From NCBI RefSeq assembly GCF_001705515.1, contig NZ_MDJS01000004.1, positions 558,001 through 622,000 of the forward strand: a DNA stretch of 64,000 nucleotides. Reading direction: 5' to 3'. The notes beneath the pieces were generated by a model. It saw nothing but the letters and a program-made list of their open reading frames with translations, did no database searches and had not been told where the DNA came from. Below are positions 25,179-33,665 of the stretch, in pieces (the stretch's first letter is position 1; each line of letters begins with the position of its first letter). The stretch is from Mucilaginibacter sp. PPCGB 2223. Lineage in GTDB: Bacteria > Bacteroidota > Bacteroidia > Sphingobacteriales > Sphingobacteriaceae. Made by a program: the position numbers and the translations under genes.

Positions 25179-25778
25179 TCACAGGTACAGCTCCAGCTGC
25201 TTCTTAAGGTCTCCGGCCGATGTAAAATGTATGGATGCTATCTCCAGTTCGCGGGCAGCTAAAATGTTGCGGTAGTTATCATCGATAAACAAAGCTTCGG
25301 CCGGCTCAACCCCGTACCTGTCGAGCAATAGTTTGTAAAATTCGGGGGCCGGTTTACGGATACCTTCCAGGCCGGATATCACCAGCCCGTCGAACCATTG
25401 TAAAAGTTCATATTTGTTGAGCGCGATGGGCCATGTCTCCGCCGACCAGTTGCTCAAAGCATACAATTTATATCTGCCGCTTTCTTTGAGCTCCTTAAAC
25501 AGCTCGATCATGCCGGGCACAGTACCGTTCAGCATTTCATCCCAACGCCCGTAAAATGCACGGATGGCAGCCTCATGTTCGGGATGTTGTGAAACCAGCC
25601 ATTCTGTGCCTTCTTTAATCGGCCTGCCCGAATCCTGCTCCTCGTTCCAGGCAGAAGTACAGATATTAGCTAAAAAATCGTCGATCTCGGCTTCGGTAGT
25701 AAACAGTTTGCGGTATAAATGCTTCGGGTGCCAGTCGATCAATACTGCGCCCAGGTCGAATATGATGGTGGTGATCAT
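25179..25778 (-). CDS. HAD-superfamily phosphatase (YihX-like)
   Basis: 199 aa from MITTIIFDLGAVLIDWHP; a longer upstream frame (27 extra codons) is unlikely. Motif I is FDLGAVL with the nucleophile Asp, motif II is ALSNWSAETWP, the conserved Lys is in GIRKPAPEFYKLLL, and motif III/IV is FIDDNYRNILAA. This set, FDLGxV plus the NWSAETW cap residues, is that of the YihX/epoxide-hydrolase-N branch of HAD hydrolases, which act on small phosphorylated sugars such as glucose-1-phosphate. Substrate not determinable here. Divergent from the M28 peptidase gene. Confidence 0.88.
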   Translation of the reverse strand: MITTIIFDLGAVLIDWHPKHLYRKLFTTEAEIDDFLANICTSAWNEEQDSGRPIKEGTEWLVSQHPEHEAAIRAFYGRWDEMLNGTVPGMIELFKELKESGRYKLYALSNWSAETWPIALNKYELLQWFDGLVISGLEGIRKPAPEFYKLLLDRYGVEPAEALFIDDNYRNILAARELEIASIHFTSAGDLKKQLELYL

Positions 25779-25865
25779 GAAAGATAAAAATAGCAGTATT
25801 CTAATAAAATCAGCAATTTTATCACTCCAACAAAATTCTGTACATTCGTTAAAAACCAAAATTAT

Positions 25866-27518
25866 ATGTTAAAAAACTTACATCGCAACCTATTATTCGC
25901 CGGTCTGGCTATGGTAGCAGTATCGTGTTCGCAGCCTAAAGCCACCAGTGTAGACGAGCAGGATGGCTTAGCGTCTTTCAACAAGGACAGCCTCACCAAA
26001 CATATTATTACCTTATCATCAAACGAGTTTAAGGGCCGCAGGCCATTCACCATCGGCGAAACCAAAACCATAGCTTACCTGCAAAACACCTTTAAAGCTT
26101 ACGGTTTAGAGCCGGGCAACGGCAGCAGTTACCTGCAGGAAGTACCGATGGTCGAGATCAGCCCCAAAACCGTATCGCCACTTTGGGTAAAATCGCCAAA
26201 AGGCACATTCGACTTACAAAACATCAACGATTTTGTACTGTGGACAGAGCGTACCGATACCGTAAATACTTTGAAAGAAGACGACCTGGTATTTGCGGGC
26301 TACGGCGTAGTAGCGCCCGAATATAACTGGAACGATTATGCCGGCCTCAACGTTAAAGGCAAAGTAGTGATGGTGATGGTGAACGACCCGGGCTGGGACC
26401 AGGGCGACACCACCCTGTTTAAAGGCAAGACTATGACCTATTACGGCCGCTGGACCTACAAATACGAGGAAGCCGCACGCCAGGGTGCCAAAGGTTGTAT
26501 CATCATCCACAATACCGCGGCGGCGTCCTACCCTTTCAACGTGGTACAAAACTCCAATAGCGGCGTTAAGCTGCACCTCGATAAACGCGGCAGCAATGCC
26601 TACCAGTTGGCTGTACAGGGATGGGTAACGCACGAAAGCGCCGTTAAAATGTTGGCTGCTGCAGGTAAGGACACCAGCGTGCTGATGGATGCCAATAAAC
26701 GCGGTTTTAAAGGTTTTGATATGAACACCAAGCTTTCGGTTATGGTAAATACCAAGGTGGTGTTCAACAAATCGCACAATGTGATAGCCAAGATAACCGG
26801 CAGCAAACGCCCTGACGAATACATCATCTACTCTGCCCACTGGGATCACTTTGGCGTAGGTAAACCCGACGAAAAAGGGGATAACATTTACCACGGCGCA
26901 CTGGATAACGGCAGCGGAACGGCCTCGCTCCTGGAAATGGCACGTGCCTTTAAAAGCATGAAAACCCAACCCGAACGTACAGTTATATTTTTAGCTGTGA
27001 CGGCTGAAGAGCAGGGCTTGTTAGGTTCGGAATACTACGGTCAGCACCCGATCTACCCCTTGGATAAAACCGTAGCCAATATCAATATCGATGGTATCAA
27101 CAACTTCGCCAAAACCAACGACCTGGAAATATCAGGCGCCGGTCAATCGGAGCTGGAAGATTATGTAAAAGACGAGCTAAAGAAAAAAGGCCGTTACCTC
27201 GCGCCCGAATCACATCCCGAAGCGGGGCATTTCTTCCGCTCCGATCACTTTAACTTTGCCAAAGCAGGTGTGCCGTCGTTAACCACTGCGGCCGGTATCG
27301 ATGTGGTTGGCAAGGGCAAAGCTTATGGACAAAAAATACACGACGATTATACCGCCAACCGCTACCACCGCCCGGCCGATATGTACGATTCGACCTGGAA
27401 CTTAGACGGTGGCCTTGATGATATCGAACTGTTATTCCAGGTAGGCAAACGCCTGGCCTTCGAAACTACTTTCCCCAAATGGAAAGATGGTTCGGAGTTT
27501 AAAAAGCTGAGGCAGTAA
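25866..27518 (+). CDS. M28 family zinc peptidase, lipoprotein, with PA domain
   Basis: 550 aa. The lipobox VAVSC places the acylated Cys at residue 21. N-terminal part LITLSSNEFKGRRPFTIGETKTIAYL, then a protease-associated (PA) insert (VFAGYGVVAPEYNWNDYAGL, GAKGCIIIHNTAAA), then the M28 core: YSAHWDHFG (zinc His), HGALDNGSGTASLLEM (zinc Asp), LAVTAEEQGLLGSEYY (catalytic/zinc Glu), NINIDGIN and FRSDHFNFAKAGVPSL. An outer-membrane or periplasmic aminopeptidase-type enzyme. A hairpin terminator lies 12 bp downstream. Confidence 0.93.
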   Translation: MLKNLHRNLLFAGLAMVAVSCSQPKATSVDEQDGLASFNKDSLTKHIITLSSNEFKGRRPFTIGETKTIAYLQNTFKAYGLEPGNGSSYLQEVPMVEISPKTVSPLWVKSPKGTFDLQNINDFVLWTERTDTVNTLKEDDLVFAGYGVVAPEYNWNDYAGLNVKGKVVMVMVNDPGWDQGDTTLFKGKTMTYYGRWTYKYEEAARQGAKGCIIIHNTAAASYPFNVVQNSNSGVKLHLDKRGSNAYQLAVQGWVTHESAVKMLAAAGKDTSVLMDANKRGFKGFDMNTKLSVMVNTKVVFNKSHNVIAKITGSKRPDEYIIYSAHWDHFGVGKPDEKGDNIYHGALDNGSGTASLLEMARAFKSMKTQPERTVIFLAVTAEEQGLLGSEYYGQHPIYPLDKTVANINIDGINNFAKTNDLEISGAGQSELEDYVKDELKKKGRYLAPESHPEAGHFFRSDHFNFAKAGVPSLTTAAGIDVVGKGKAYGQKIHDDYTANRYHRPADMYDSTWNLDGGLDDIELLFQVGKRLAFETTFPKWKDGSEFKKLRQ

Positions 27519-27529
27519 TTTGATTTCGG

Positions 27530-27571
27530 ATTTCGGATGTTCAATTTCGAATTTTACATCCGAAATTCTTT
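27530..27571 (+). terminator. Hairpin terminator after the M28 peptidase gene
   Basis: An 11-bp perfect stem (ATTTCGGATGT with ACATCCGAAAT, 15-nt loop) followed by TCTTTT. Confidence 0.65.
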
Positions 27572-27576
27572 TCACG

Positions 27577-27671
27577 CGTCATTGCGAGATACGAAGCAAT
27601 CTCTATGCTATACAGTTCCGATTGAAGTATCGATCATCCTATGTAGAGATTGCTCCGCTACCACTCGCAAA
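27577..27671. repeat. 'CGTCATTGCGAG' palindromic intergenic repeat
   Basis: TTGCGAG (27582) pairs with CTCGCAA (27664), and AGCAATCTCTA (27595-27605) pairs with TAGAGATTGCT (27644-27654). This is a widespread Bacteroidota repeat type. It lies between the converging M28 and thrC genes and could also end the thr transcript. Confidence 0.85.
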
Positions 27672-27684
27672 GGCGCCTTATTAA

Positions 27685-28992
27685 TTAGGCGTTCTCCAAA
27701 AGGTATTTCTTAAACCCTGCAAAATCAGTACCCAAAGCAACCGATAAGCTCGGCTTGCCTTGCAATTCTTTCACCTGCTCAGGCACCACGATCTTAGCAG
27801 CAATTTCTTCCGAAAAGACCTCCGGGAACTTGCACGGATGCGCGGTTGATAAAAACACGCCTGCGGCTTGGTTATCCGGATTAGCTTTTTGATAGTCCTT
27901 TAAAGCCTGCCAGGCTATCGCTGTATGCGGGCAAACCACGTAATTGTATTGTTTGTAAACCGCTTCAATAGCTACTTTCGTTTGCTCGTCGGTATAGCTG
28001 CAGCCGCTTATCAGTTGCTTCAGTTTTTCTGGGTCCTGGAAGATATGCGCAATGCGGATCCAGTTGCTCGGGTTCCCCACATCCATCGCGTTACTTAAAG
28101 TAGCCACCGATGGTTTGGGTTTGTAAAAACCGGTGCTTAAAAACTGAGGTACGGTATCGTTAGCGTTGGTAGCCGCTATGAATTGCTTTACCGGCAAGCC
28201 CATTTTCCAGGCCAGTAAACCTGCGCCAAGGTTACCAAAGTTACCGCTCGGCACACTGAATACCACCTCGCTTTTTCCTTCGCGCAGCAATTGCGCATAA
28301 GCATTAACATAATAAAATGCCTGCGGTATCAACCTGGCAATATTAATGGAGTTTGCCGATGTCAGCCTGAATTTCTCATTCAGCTCCGTATTCACAAAAG
28401 CCTGTTTAACCAAAGCCTGGCAATCGTCAAAAGTACCGTCTATCTCTATCGCACGAATGTTTTGCCCGTTGGTGGTCAGTTGCTGCTCCTGTATCGGGCT
28501 AACCTTACCTTTAGGATATAATATCGTTACACGGGTATTAGATACCCCTAAAAAACCCAGGGCAACGGCACCGCCGGTATCGCCGCTGGTAGCCACCAAA
28601 ATATCGAGCATTTTTTCACCGTCGCGCAAAAAGTAGCTCATTACCCGGCTCATAAACCTTGCGCCAAAATCCTTAAACGCCAGCGATGGCCCGTGGAAAA
28701 GCTCCAAAACATAAACATCTTCTTCCAGCTTTACGATGGGCGCTTCAAAATTTATCGCATCTTCTACAATGGCTTTCAAATCCTTTTCGGGGATAGCATC
28801 GCTCAGCATGGTTTTAGCCACTTCAAAAGCGATCTCAGGCAGCGAATATTTAGCCAGATTGCGTAAAAAATCGGGGTTTAGTTGGGGGATGCTCACCGGC
28901 ATATATAAACCTTTATCCTGTGGTAAGCTGTTAAAAACGGCTTCCTTAAAAGGCACATGCACTGCCGGGCTGTTGGTACTGTAAAATTTCAT
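27685..28992 (-). CDS. thrC: Threonine synthase
   Basis: 435 aa, PLP enzyme converting O-phosphohomoserine to threonine. The PLP lysine is Lys107 in FHGPSLAFKDFGARFM. ATSGDTGGAVALGF binds the phosphate, and SVPSGNFGNLGAGLLAWKMG and FLSTAHPCKFPEVF are typical of the type that includes E. coli ThrC. Last gene of the thrA-thrB-thrC operon, 7 bp after thrB. Coordination with the leader peptide upstream of thrA is expected. Confidence 0.97.
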   Translation of the reverse strand: MKFYSTNSPAVHVPFKEAVFNSLPQDKGLYMPVSIPQLNPDFLRNLAKYSLPEIAFEVAKTMLSDAIPEKDLKAIVEDAINFEAPIVKLEEDVYVLELFHGPSLAFKDFGARFMSRVMSYFLRDGEKMLDILVATSGDTGGAVALGFLGVSNTRVTILYPKGKVSPIQEQQLTTNGQNIRAIEIDGTFDDCQALVKQAFVNTELNEKFRLTSANSINIARLIPQAFYYVNAYAQLLREGKSEVVFSVPSGNFGNLGAGLLAWKMGLPVKQFIAATNANDTVPQFLSTGFYKPKPSVATLSNAMDVGNPSNWIRIAHIFQDPEKLKQLISGCSYTDEQTKVAIEAVYKQYNYVVCPHTAIAWQALKDYQKANPDNQAAGVFLSTAHPCKFPEVFSEEIAAKIVVPEQVKELQGKPSLSVALGTDFAGFKKYLLENA

Positions 28993-28999
28993 GGTGTGT

Positions 29000-29962
29000 T
29001 TAACCTAATATTTGGGGGCCTTGCTCATTAACCGCTGATACGTAGGTATAGCTGTTGATGTTTAAGGTTTTTAAATGTTGCTGTATTTTTTGTGTGATAA
29101 CGTTAGCCGTTTGCTCATCGCGGGTAAAAGCGAAAACCGACGGCCCAGAGCCTGAGATACCAAAGCTGATCGCGCCGCCTTCCATCGCCATTTCGCGCAT
29201 CTTATAAAAATCGGGGATCAGGATAGAGCGTGTCGGCTCAACCAACACATCGTGCATGCTGCGGCCAATCAGGTCAAGGTCGTTCATAAATAAACCGCTT
29301 ACCAAACCGGCCACGTTGCCCCATTGCACTACGGCATCTTTCAGTTGTACGCTTTTGCGGATCATCTGCCTTGCATCGCGGGTTGGCACATCCACATCGG
29401 GGAAAACGATGGCGCAGTACAAACCTTGCGGCACAGGCAGTTTAATAATATCCAAAGGCTCATAGCTGCGGATCAGCACAAAACCGCCCAGCATGGCCGG
29501 TGCAACATTATCCGCATGGCCGTAGCCACAGGCCAGCTCTTCGCCTTTCATGGCAAAAGGCACCATTTCCATCGGCGTGAGCAGATCGCCCATCAGCTTG
29601 TTGATGGCATACAAACCCGCCACCGTACTGGCCGAGCTCGAACCCAGCCCGCTGCCGATAGGCATTTTTTTGTACAACTCTATCTCCACGCCCACATCGG
29701 TACGGTCGACATATTTTAAATAATGCTGTACGCTGGCGCTCACGGTATTTTTTTCGGCAGCCTTGGGCAGCTTACCGTTATCACCTTCAATTTTGGTGAT
29801 GGCAACGCCGGGTTTACCCACCAGCCGCATCACCACTTCATCGCCGGGCGCGTTAACCGCAAACCCCAAAACATCAAACCCGCATACTACATTGGCCACC
29901 GTTGCCGGCGCAAATACTTTTATGCCCCCTAACCCCCTGAAGGGGGAATTTAAAGCCGTCAT
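29000..29962 (-). CDS. thrB: Homoserine kinase, N-terminus encoded by a repeat element
   Basis: 320 aa GHMP kinase. KKMPIGSGLGSSSASTVAGLYAIN is the ATP-binding GLGSSSAS loop, KVFAPATVANVVCGFDVLGFAV the N-terminal strand, and GISGSGPSVFAF the C-terminal GHMP motif. Phosphorylates homoserine with ATP. Residues 6-13 (SPFRGLGG) come from a palindromic intergenic repeat that spans the first codons; the conserved protein appears to begin only at IKVFAPATVAN. No usable alternative start lies between the repeat and that motif, so the ATG at 29962 must be the working start. Follows thrA after a 155-bp repeat. Confidence 0.95.
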   Translation of the reverse strand: MTALNSPFRGLGGIKVFAPATVANVVCGFDVLGFAVNAPGDEVVMRLVGKPGVAITKIEGDNGKLPKAAEKNTVSASVQHYLKYVDRTDVGVEIELYKKMPIGSGLGSSSASTVAGLYAINKLMGDLLTPMEMVPFAMKGEELACGYGHADNVAPAMLGGFVLIRSYEPLDIIKLPVPQGLYCAIVFPDVDVPTRDARQMIRKSVQLKDAVVQWGNVAGLVSGLFMNDLDLIGRSMHDVLVEPTRSILIPDFYKMREMAMEGGAISFGISGSGPSVFAFTRDEQTANVITQKIQQHLKTLNINSYTYVSAVNEQGPQILG

Positions 29963-30118
29963 ATTTCTTTATTCTATAATTGTCATTTCGAGCGATAACG
30001 CGAAATCTTCTGATCCATGCTTGCCTGCAAGCAGAAGCCCTCTCTTTCGGAATGACATGGTGGTTATTCTTGTTATTTCTATTGAACTATCCGTTCCCCC
30101 TCAGGGGGGTTAGGGGGC
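29924..30118. repeat. Nested palindromic element between thrA and thrB
   Basis: The outer arms at 29924-29948 and 30094-30118 are inverted near-copies built on CCCCCTAACCCCC. Inside, TGTCATTTCG (29981) faces CGGAATGACA (30048), and a perfect GCTTGC-CT-GCAAGC hairpin sits at 30019-30032. The left arm lies in the thrB coding sequence; the right arm begins within the thrA stop codon. MITE-like in size and structure; no transposase nearby. Confidence 0.8.
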
Positions 30119-32568
30119 TAATGTGCTCCCACATTCACAATATCAGCAAACACACCTGCTGCGGTAACCTCGGCGCCTGCACCAGGGCCTTTTACCACCA
30201 ACGGGCGTTCCTTATACCGCTCGGTAGTGAATGATATGATATTATCACTTCCCGAAAGGGTATAAAAAGGATGATTCTCGTCCACAGCCTGCAGGGTAAT
30301 GCTCACCTTGCCATCTTCCAGCTTACCTATGTAGCGTAATACTTTTCCGGCAGCTTCTGCCTTAGCCTTCATATCCGCAAAGAATTTGCCTTCATTATTC
30401 AGCTCTTTATAAAAATCGGCTACGCTACCTGCATCCAGGCAAGCCTTTGGCAGCATGCTTTCAATATTTACATCGCCAGGCTCCAATACATAACCAGCAT
30501 CGCGGGCCAGTATCAGCATTTTGCGCATAAAATCGGTGCCGCGCAAATCGTCGCGCGGGTCGGGTTCGGTATAACCTTTATCCTGCGCGGTTTTCACCAC
30601 ATCGTGAAAACTCACATCGCCTTTATAGTTATTAAAGATGAACGATATCGTCCCCGAAAGGATAGCCTCGATACGGATCACCCTGTCGCCGCTCATCATC
30701 AGGTCTTTCAGCGTGCGCACTATCGGCAAGCCCGCGCCCACATTGGTTTCGTAGTAAAAATCAACGCCATGCTTGCGGGCGGTATCCTTAAATGTTTTGT
30801 ATTGCGCGTAAGTACCCGAGTTACCAATTTTGTTACAGGTTACTATCGAGATGTTTGATTTAAACACCTTTTCATAGTACCCAATCGGTACCGGGCTGGC
30901 GGTATTATCGGCAAACACGCAGTTCGGCAAATTCATGGCCTGCATTTTAGCGATAAATTCGTCCAGGTTGGCTGCCAGTTCCGATGCTTCCAAACTTTCT
31001 TTCCAGTTATCCAGCGACAGGCCATCTTCGCTAAACACCATTTTACGGGTATTGCTGATCCCTACGATCTTCACCTGTATGCCGTTATGCTTCTCTAAAA
31101 AGTCCGCGTGTTCATTCAACTGCCGGAACAGGGTAGTGCCGATATTACCGGTACCCAAACAAAATACGTGCAGGGTTTTATTCAGCGATACAAAGAACGA
31201 ATCGTGCACTGCATTCAAAGCTTTCGCCAGGTCGGCACGACCGATAATTACCGAAATATTATATTCTGACGAGCCTTGAGCAATAGCTCTTACATTGATA
31301 CCGTTACGACCAAGCGCATGGAACAGCTTACCCGAAATACCCGGGGTCTGCTTCATATTCTCACCCACAATAGCCAGTACCGACAGGTTTTGCTCTATCT
31401 GCGGTTTATCCAGTTTTTTAGCGTGCAGTTCCAGTTCAAACTCCTGTTCGATCAGGTGCAATGCCTTTACCGCATCCGCGGGAGGAATGGCAAAGGTAAT
31501 ACTATGCTCTGATGATGACTGGGTGATCAGTATCACGCTGATCTGCTCCCGCGCCAGCATACTGAACAAACGGCCGCTAAAGCCCGCCTTACCCACCATA
31601 CCGCTGCCTTCCAGGTTAATAATGCTCACCTCGTTGATCGACGAAATGCCTTTGATCGGCAGGTTCGATGCGCCAACATCATGCTTAATATACGTCCCGC
31701 CGAAAGCGGTATCAAAAGTATTCAGGATAACGATAGGAATCTTTTTGAGGAAAGCCGGGATCATCGTTGGCGGATAGATCACCTTAGCGCCGAAGAACGA
31801 GAGCTCCATCGCCTCGGTGTACGACAGTTCCGGCAGCGAAAACGCCTTTTTCACCAGGCGCGGGTCGGCGGTCATCATCCCGTTCACATCGGTCCATATC
31901 TGTATTTCTTCGGCATTCAGCGCCGAACCTAAAATAGCTGCAGTATAATCGCTGCCCCCGCGGCCCAAAGTAGTAATGCGCCCTGCATCGTTGCTCGATA
32001 TAAATCCGGTTACAAAAAGCAGCCGGCCGGTATTTTCATAATAATAATTGCGCACCAGCATTTCGGTGAGCTCCATGTTCACCTTAGCATGACCGAAGCT
32101 GCTGTCGGTTTTGATCAGGTCGGCAGCATTCACAAACTGCGCCTGCGGAAAGTGCTGCGCGGCAATCTTGCTCACCATAAAGGTGGAGCAGCGCTCGCCA
32201 TAGCTCAGCACCAGGTCTTTTGTCTGTGCTGTCAGTTCGCGTAAGCTTAAAATGCCATTCAGCAAATCTTCAAGCTCGTTAAAATAAATTTTGAGCTTGG
32301 TGAATACCGGGTTCTGCTGCTGCACATCCAGCAAAGCTTTCACTACGTCGAAGTGCTTTTTTTCCAGCTCGGCCAGTTGCTGGCTAAAGCTGTTGCCAAT
32401 CGCGGCCTGCTCAGCCATCGCGATCAATAAATTAGTTACCCCGCTCATGGCCGATAATACAACTACCGGGTTCTCTCCATTTTGGGTCTCCTTTTTCAGG
32501 ATGTCGAGCACGGTGCTGATGCTTTTTACCGAGCCGACTGACGTACCACCGAATTTTAAAACTTTCAT
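30118..32568 (-). CDS. thrA: Bifunctional aspartokinase / homoserine dehydrogenase I
   Basis: 816 aa, close to E. coli ThrA (820). Aspartokinase domain: MKVLKFGGTSVGSVKSI, ERCSTFMVSKIAAQ and TLGRGGSDYTAAILG. Two ACT-type regulatory segments follow (LEGSGMVGKAGFSGRLFSML, VGENMKQTPGISGKLFHALG). Homoserine dehydrogenase begins at VFCLGTGNIGTTLFRQL with TNVGAGLPIVRTLKDL, AILSGTISFIFNNYKGD and GYTEPDPRDDLRGTDFMRKM. Catalyses the first and third steps of threonine synthesis from aspartate and is normally feedback-inhibited by threonine. Preceded by a Thr-rich leader peptide and a hairpin. Confidence 0.97.
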   Translation of the reverse strand: MKVLKFGGTSVGSVKSISTVLDILKKETQNGENPVVVLSAMSGVTNLLIAMAEQAAIGNSFSQQLAELEKKHFDVVKALLDVQQQNPVFTKLKIYFNELEDLLNGILSLRELTAQTKDLVLSYGERCSTFMVSKIAAQHFPQAQFVNAADLIKTDSSFGHAKVNMELTEMLVRNYYYENTGRLLFVTGFISSNDAGRITTLGRGGSDYTAAILGSALNAEEIQIWTDVNGMMTADPRLVKKAFSLPELSYTEAMELSFFGAKVIYPPTMIPAFLKKIPIVILNTFDTAFGGTYIKHDVGASNLPIKGISSINEVSIINLEGSGMVGKAGFSGRLFSMLAREQISVILITQSSSEHSITFAIPPADAVKALHLIEQEFELELHAKKLDKPQIEQNLSVLAIVGENMKQTPGISGKLFHALGRNGINVRAIAQGSSEYNISVIIGRADLAKALNAVHDSFFVSLNKTLHVFCLGTGNIGTTLFRQLNEHADFLEKHNGIQVKIVGISNTRKMVFSEDGLSLDNWKESLEASELAANLDEFIAKMQAMNLPNCVFADNTASPVPIGYYEKVFKSNISIVTCNKIGNSGTYAQYKTFKDTARKHGVDFYYETNVGAGLPIVRTLKDLMMSGDRVIRIEAILSGTISFIFNNYKGDVSFHDVVKTAQDKGYTEPDPRDDLRGTDFMRKMLILARDAGYVLEPGDVNIESMLPKACLDAGSVADFYKELNNEGKFFADMKAKAEAAGKVLRYIGKLEDGKVSITLQAVDENHPFYTLSGSDNIISFTTERYKERPLVVKGPGAGAEVTAAGVFADIVNVGAH

Positions 32569-32646
32569 TTTTTAGTATTGAGTAAAGCGTATTGCGTATT
32601 GAGATACAAGCCCCACTACGCCCTTACGCTACGGTTATTAAAGCCA

Positions 32647-32677
32647 AAAGGCCTTTCTCGTTTCGAGGAAGGCCTTT
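32647..32677 (-). terminator. Attenuator-like hairpin in the thr operon leader
   Basis: A 14-bp stem (AAAGGCCTTCCTCG with CGAGAAAGGCCTTT, one G-U pair, 3-nt loop) lies on the minus strand 35 nt after the leader peptide stop. It is followed by TTGGCTTTAATAA; the T-run is short, so it is weaker than the other terminators here. Position between leader peptide and thrA fits transcription attenuation. Confidence 0.7.
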
Positions 32678-32712
32678 CGTTGGTTTTATATTTTCATTTC
32701 TATATACCAAGA

Positions 32713-32778
32713 TCACCCTCCGTGCGCAGTGTCGCCGGTAGTTGTGGTTGTTGTGGTTACAGAAGTGAGTGTTAACAT
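32713..32778 (-). CDS. thrL: Threonine-operon leader peptide
   Basis: 21 codons from ATG 32778 to TGA at 32713. The peptide starts MLTLTSV, then has seven consecutive Thr codons (ACC, ACA, ACA, ACC, ACA, ACT, ACC), and ends GDTAHGG; 10 of 21 residues are Thr. It lies upstream of thrA and is followed by a stable hairpin, the arrangement of a ribosome-mediated attenuator: when charged tRNA-Thr is scarce the ribosome stalls in the Thr run and the downstream hairpin should not form. E. coli ThrL is built similarly but also uses Ile codons; none are present here. Too short for usual gene finders. Confidence 0.88.
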   Translation of the reverse strand: MLTLTSVTTTTTTTGDTAHGG

Positions 32779-32796
32779 GTTCGTTTTTTATCCGCG

Positions 32797-32828
32797 GTAA
32801 AGTAAGTGCTTATATTTCAAATCTGCAA
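32797..32828 (-). promoter_or_regulatory. Candidate promoter of the thr operon
   Basis: On the minus strand TTG (32826-32828) is followed after 21 bp by TACTTTAC (32797-32804), similar to the -7 consensus TAnnTTTG. A TTTG word also lies 13 bp upstream of the -7 box. The thrL start codon is 18 bp downstream. Confidence 0.45.
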
Positions 32829-32876
32829 GGGCAATTTTAAATTTCTTAGATAAAGTCGATGGGATGGGTGGGAATT

Positions 32877-32986
32877 CAGGCCGGAGGCCTTTTTATATTA
32901 CTCACTCGGCCGGAGCCGAGCGAGTGCTCGTGATTGCAGTCGCTCGCGTCCGCGCGGGTGACGATTATACCAAGGCCTCCGGCCTG
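32877..32986. repeat. 110-bp GC-rich palindromic intergenic element
   Basis: The 15-bp arm CAGGCCGGAGGCCTT (32877-32891) is the exact reverse complement of 32972-32986. Inside, CACTCGG...CCGAGCGAGTG (about 32902-32927) forms a second hairpin. Located between the divergent-side regions of thrL and the acetyltransferase gene; may end transcription of the latter. Confidence 0.8.
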
Positions 32987-33019
32987 TACTGCAATCAACC
33001 TTAAAGGGATGCTATTGGG

Positions 33020-33493
33020 TTACGATGGATTCCTTAGCTTTTTCCGCAGCATCACCATATCCGTCAACTGTACACTATCTTCAAATATCTGCTGCGTATA
33101 ATAGTTGATGAAGAAATCCTTCTTCACCTCATACAACTCAAAACCTGCTTTTTGGTAAATGGATATCTGCTTCCAGGCAATGGTTGGCGTACCGATAATC
33201 AGTTCGTTAAACCCTTTTTCCCGGGCCTTGTCTTCCGCATCTTTCAGCATCAGTTTGCCGATGCCCTGGTTCTGATAAGCTTCATCCACTGCGATGGCCT
33301 TGATTTCTGCGGTATGTTCGTCAATCGTGTAAACAGCACAAACACCAACTATCTTGTCGCCCGCTTCAATTACGTAAATATCCGATTGATGGATATACCT
33401 TTCAATGGCCTGCATTTCTTCGTCGGCAAGCAGCAACAGCCCGTAAGGCATCTGCTCATTTTTCCGAAGCATGCGTGGGGTAATTGATATCAT
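33020..33493 (-). CDS. GNAT family N-acetyltransferase
   Basis: 157 aa. GNAT core: IVGVCAVYTIDEHTAEIKAIAVDEAYQNQGIGKLMLKDAEDKA, where the QNQGIG loop binds the pyrophosphate of acetyl-CoA, then FNELIIGTPTIAWKQISIYQKAGFELY, which holds the second acetyl-CoA-binding helix and the 'YxKxGF' end. The C-terminal ...VKKDFFINYYTQQIFEDSVQLTDMVML resembles ElaA/YitI-like small acetyltransferases. Substrate unknown. Single gene with a palindromic repeat downstream. Confidence 0.92.
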   Translation of the reverse strand: MISITPRMLRKNEQMPYGLLLLADEEMQAIERYIHQSDIYVIEAGDKIVGVCAVYTIDEHTAEIKAIAVDEAYQNQGIGKLMLKDAEDKAREKGFNELIIGTPTIAWKQISIYQKAGFELYEVKKDFFINYYTQQIFEDSVQLTDMVMLRKKLRNPS

Positions 33494-33549
33494 AAACCCT
33501 TCGTCGTTAAAAACAAAGAAGCCTTACAGGTACAGAAATATGAAGAGTT

Positions 33550-33665
33550 GAATTTTCCTGAACCGGTATGCCCGCCAAATGCTCGCACAAATGGCGGAGA
33601 TAACCCGGGTCGGTCGCGGTGGTGGTATCTTAGTCAATGCCGGTTAACAACCCGCATCGGGATGA
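33550..33665 (-). pseudogene. Decayed fragment of a zinc metalloprotease paralogue
   Basis: Nineteen bases (CCGGTATGCCCGCCAAATG, plus strand 33563-33581) are identical to 34473-34491 inside the neighbouring metalloprotease gene. Translated on the minus strand the fragment reads HPDAGC-stop-PALTKIPPPRPTR and, after a frame change, FGGHTGSGKF, matching TPDALALPEALIEKIPPRPTG and FGGHTGSAF of the intact protein. So it is the relic of a duplicated copy, with a stop codon and a frameshift. Confidence 0.75.

Noticed and set aside
29981..30057. Small RNA gene between thrA and thrB
   Set aside because: The hairpins are explained by a dispersed palindromic repeat type; no promoter or terminator was seen inside.
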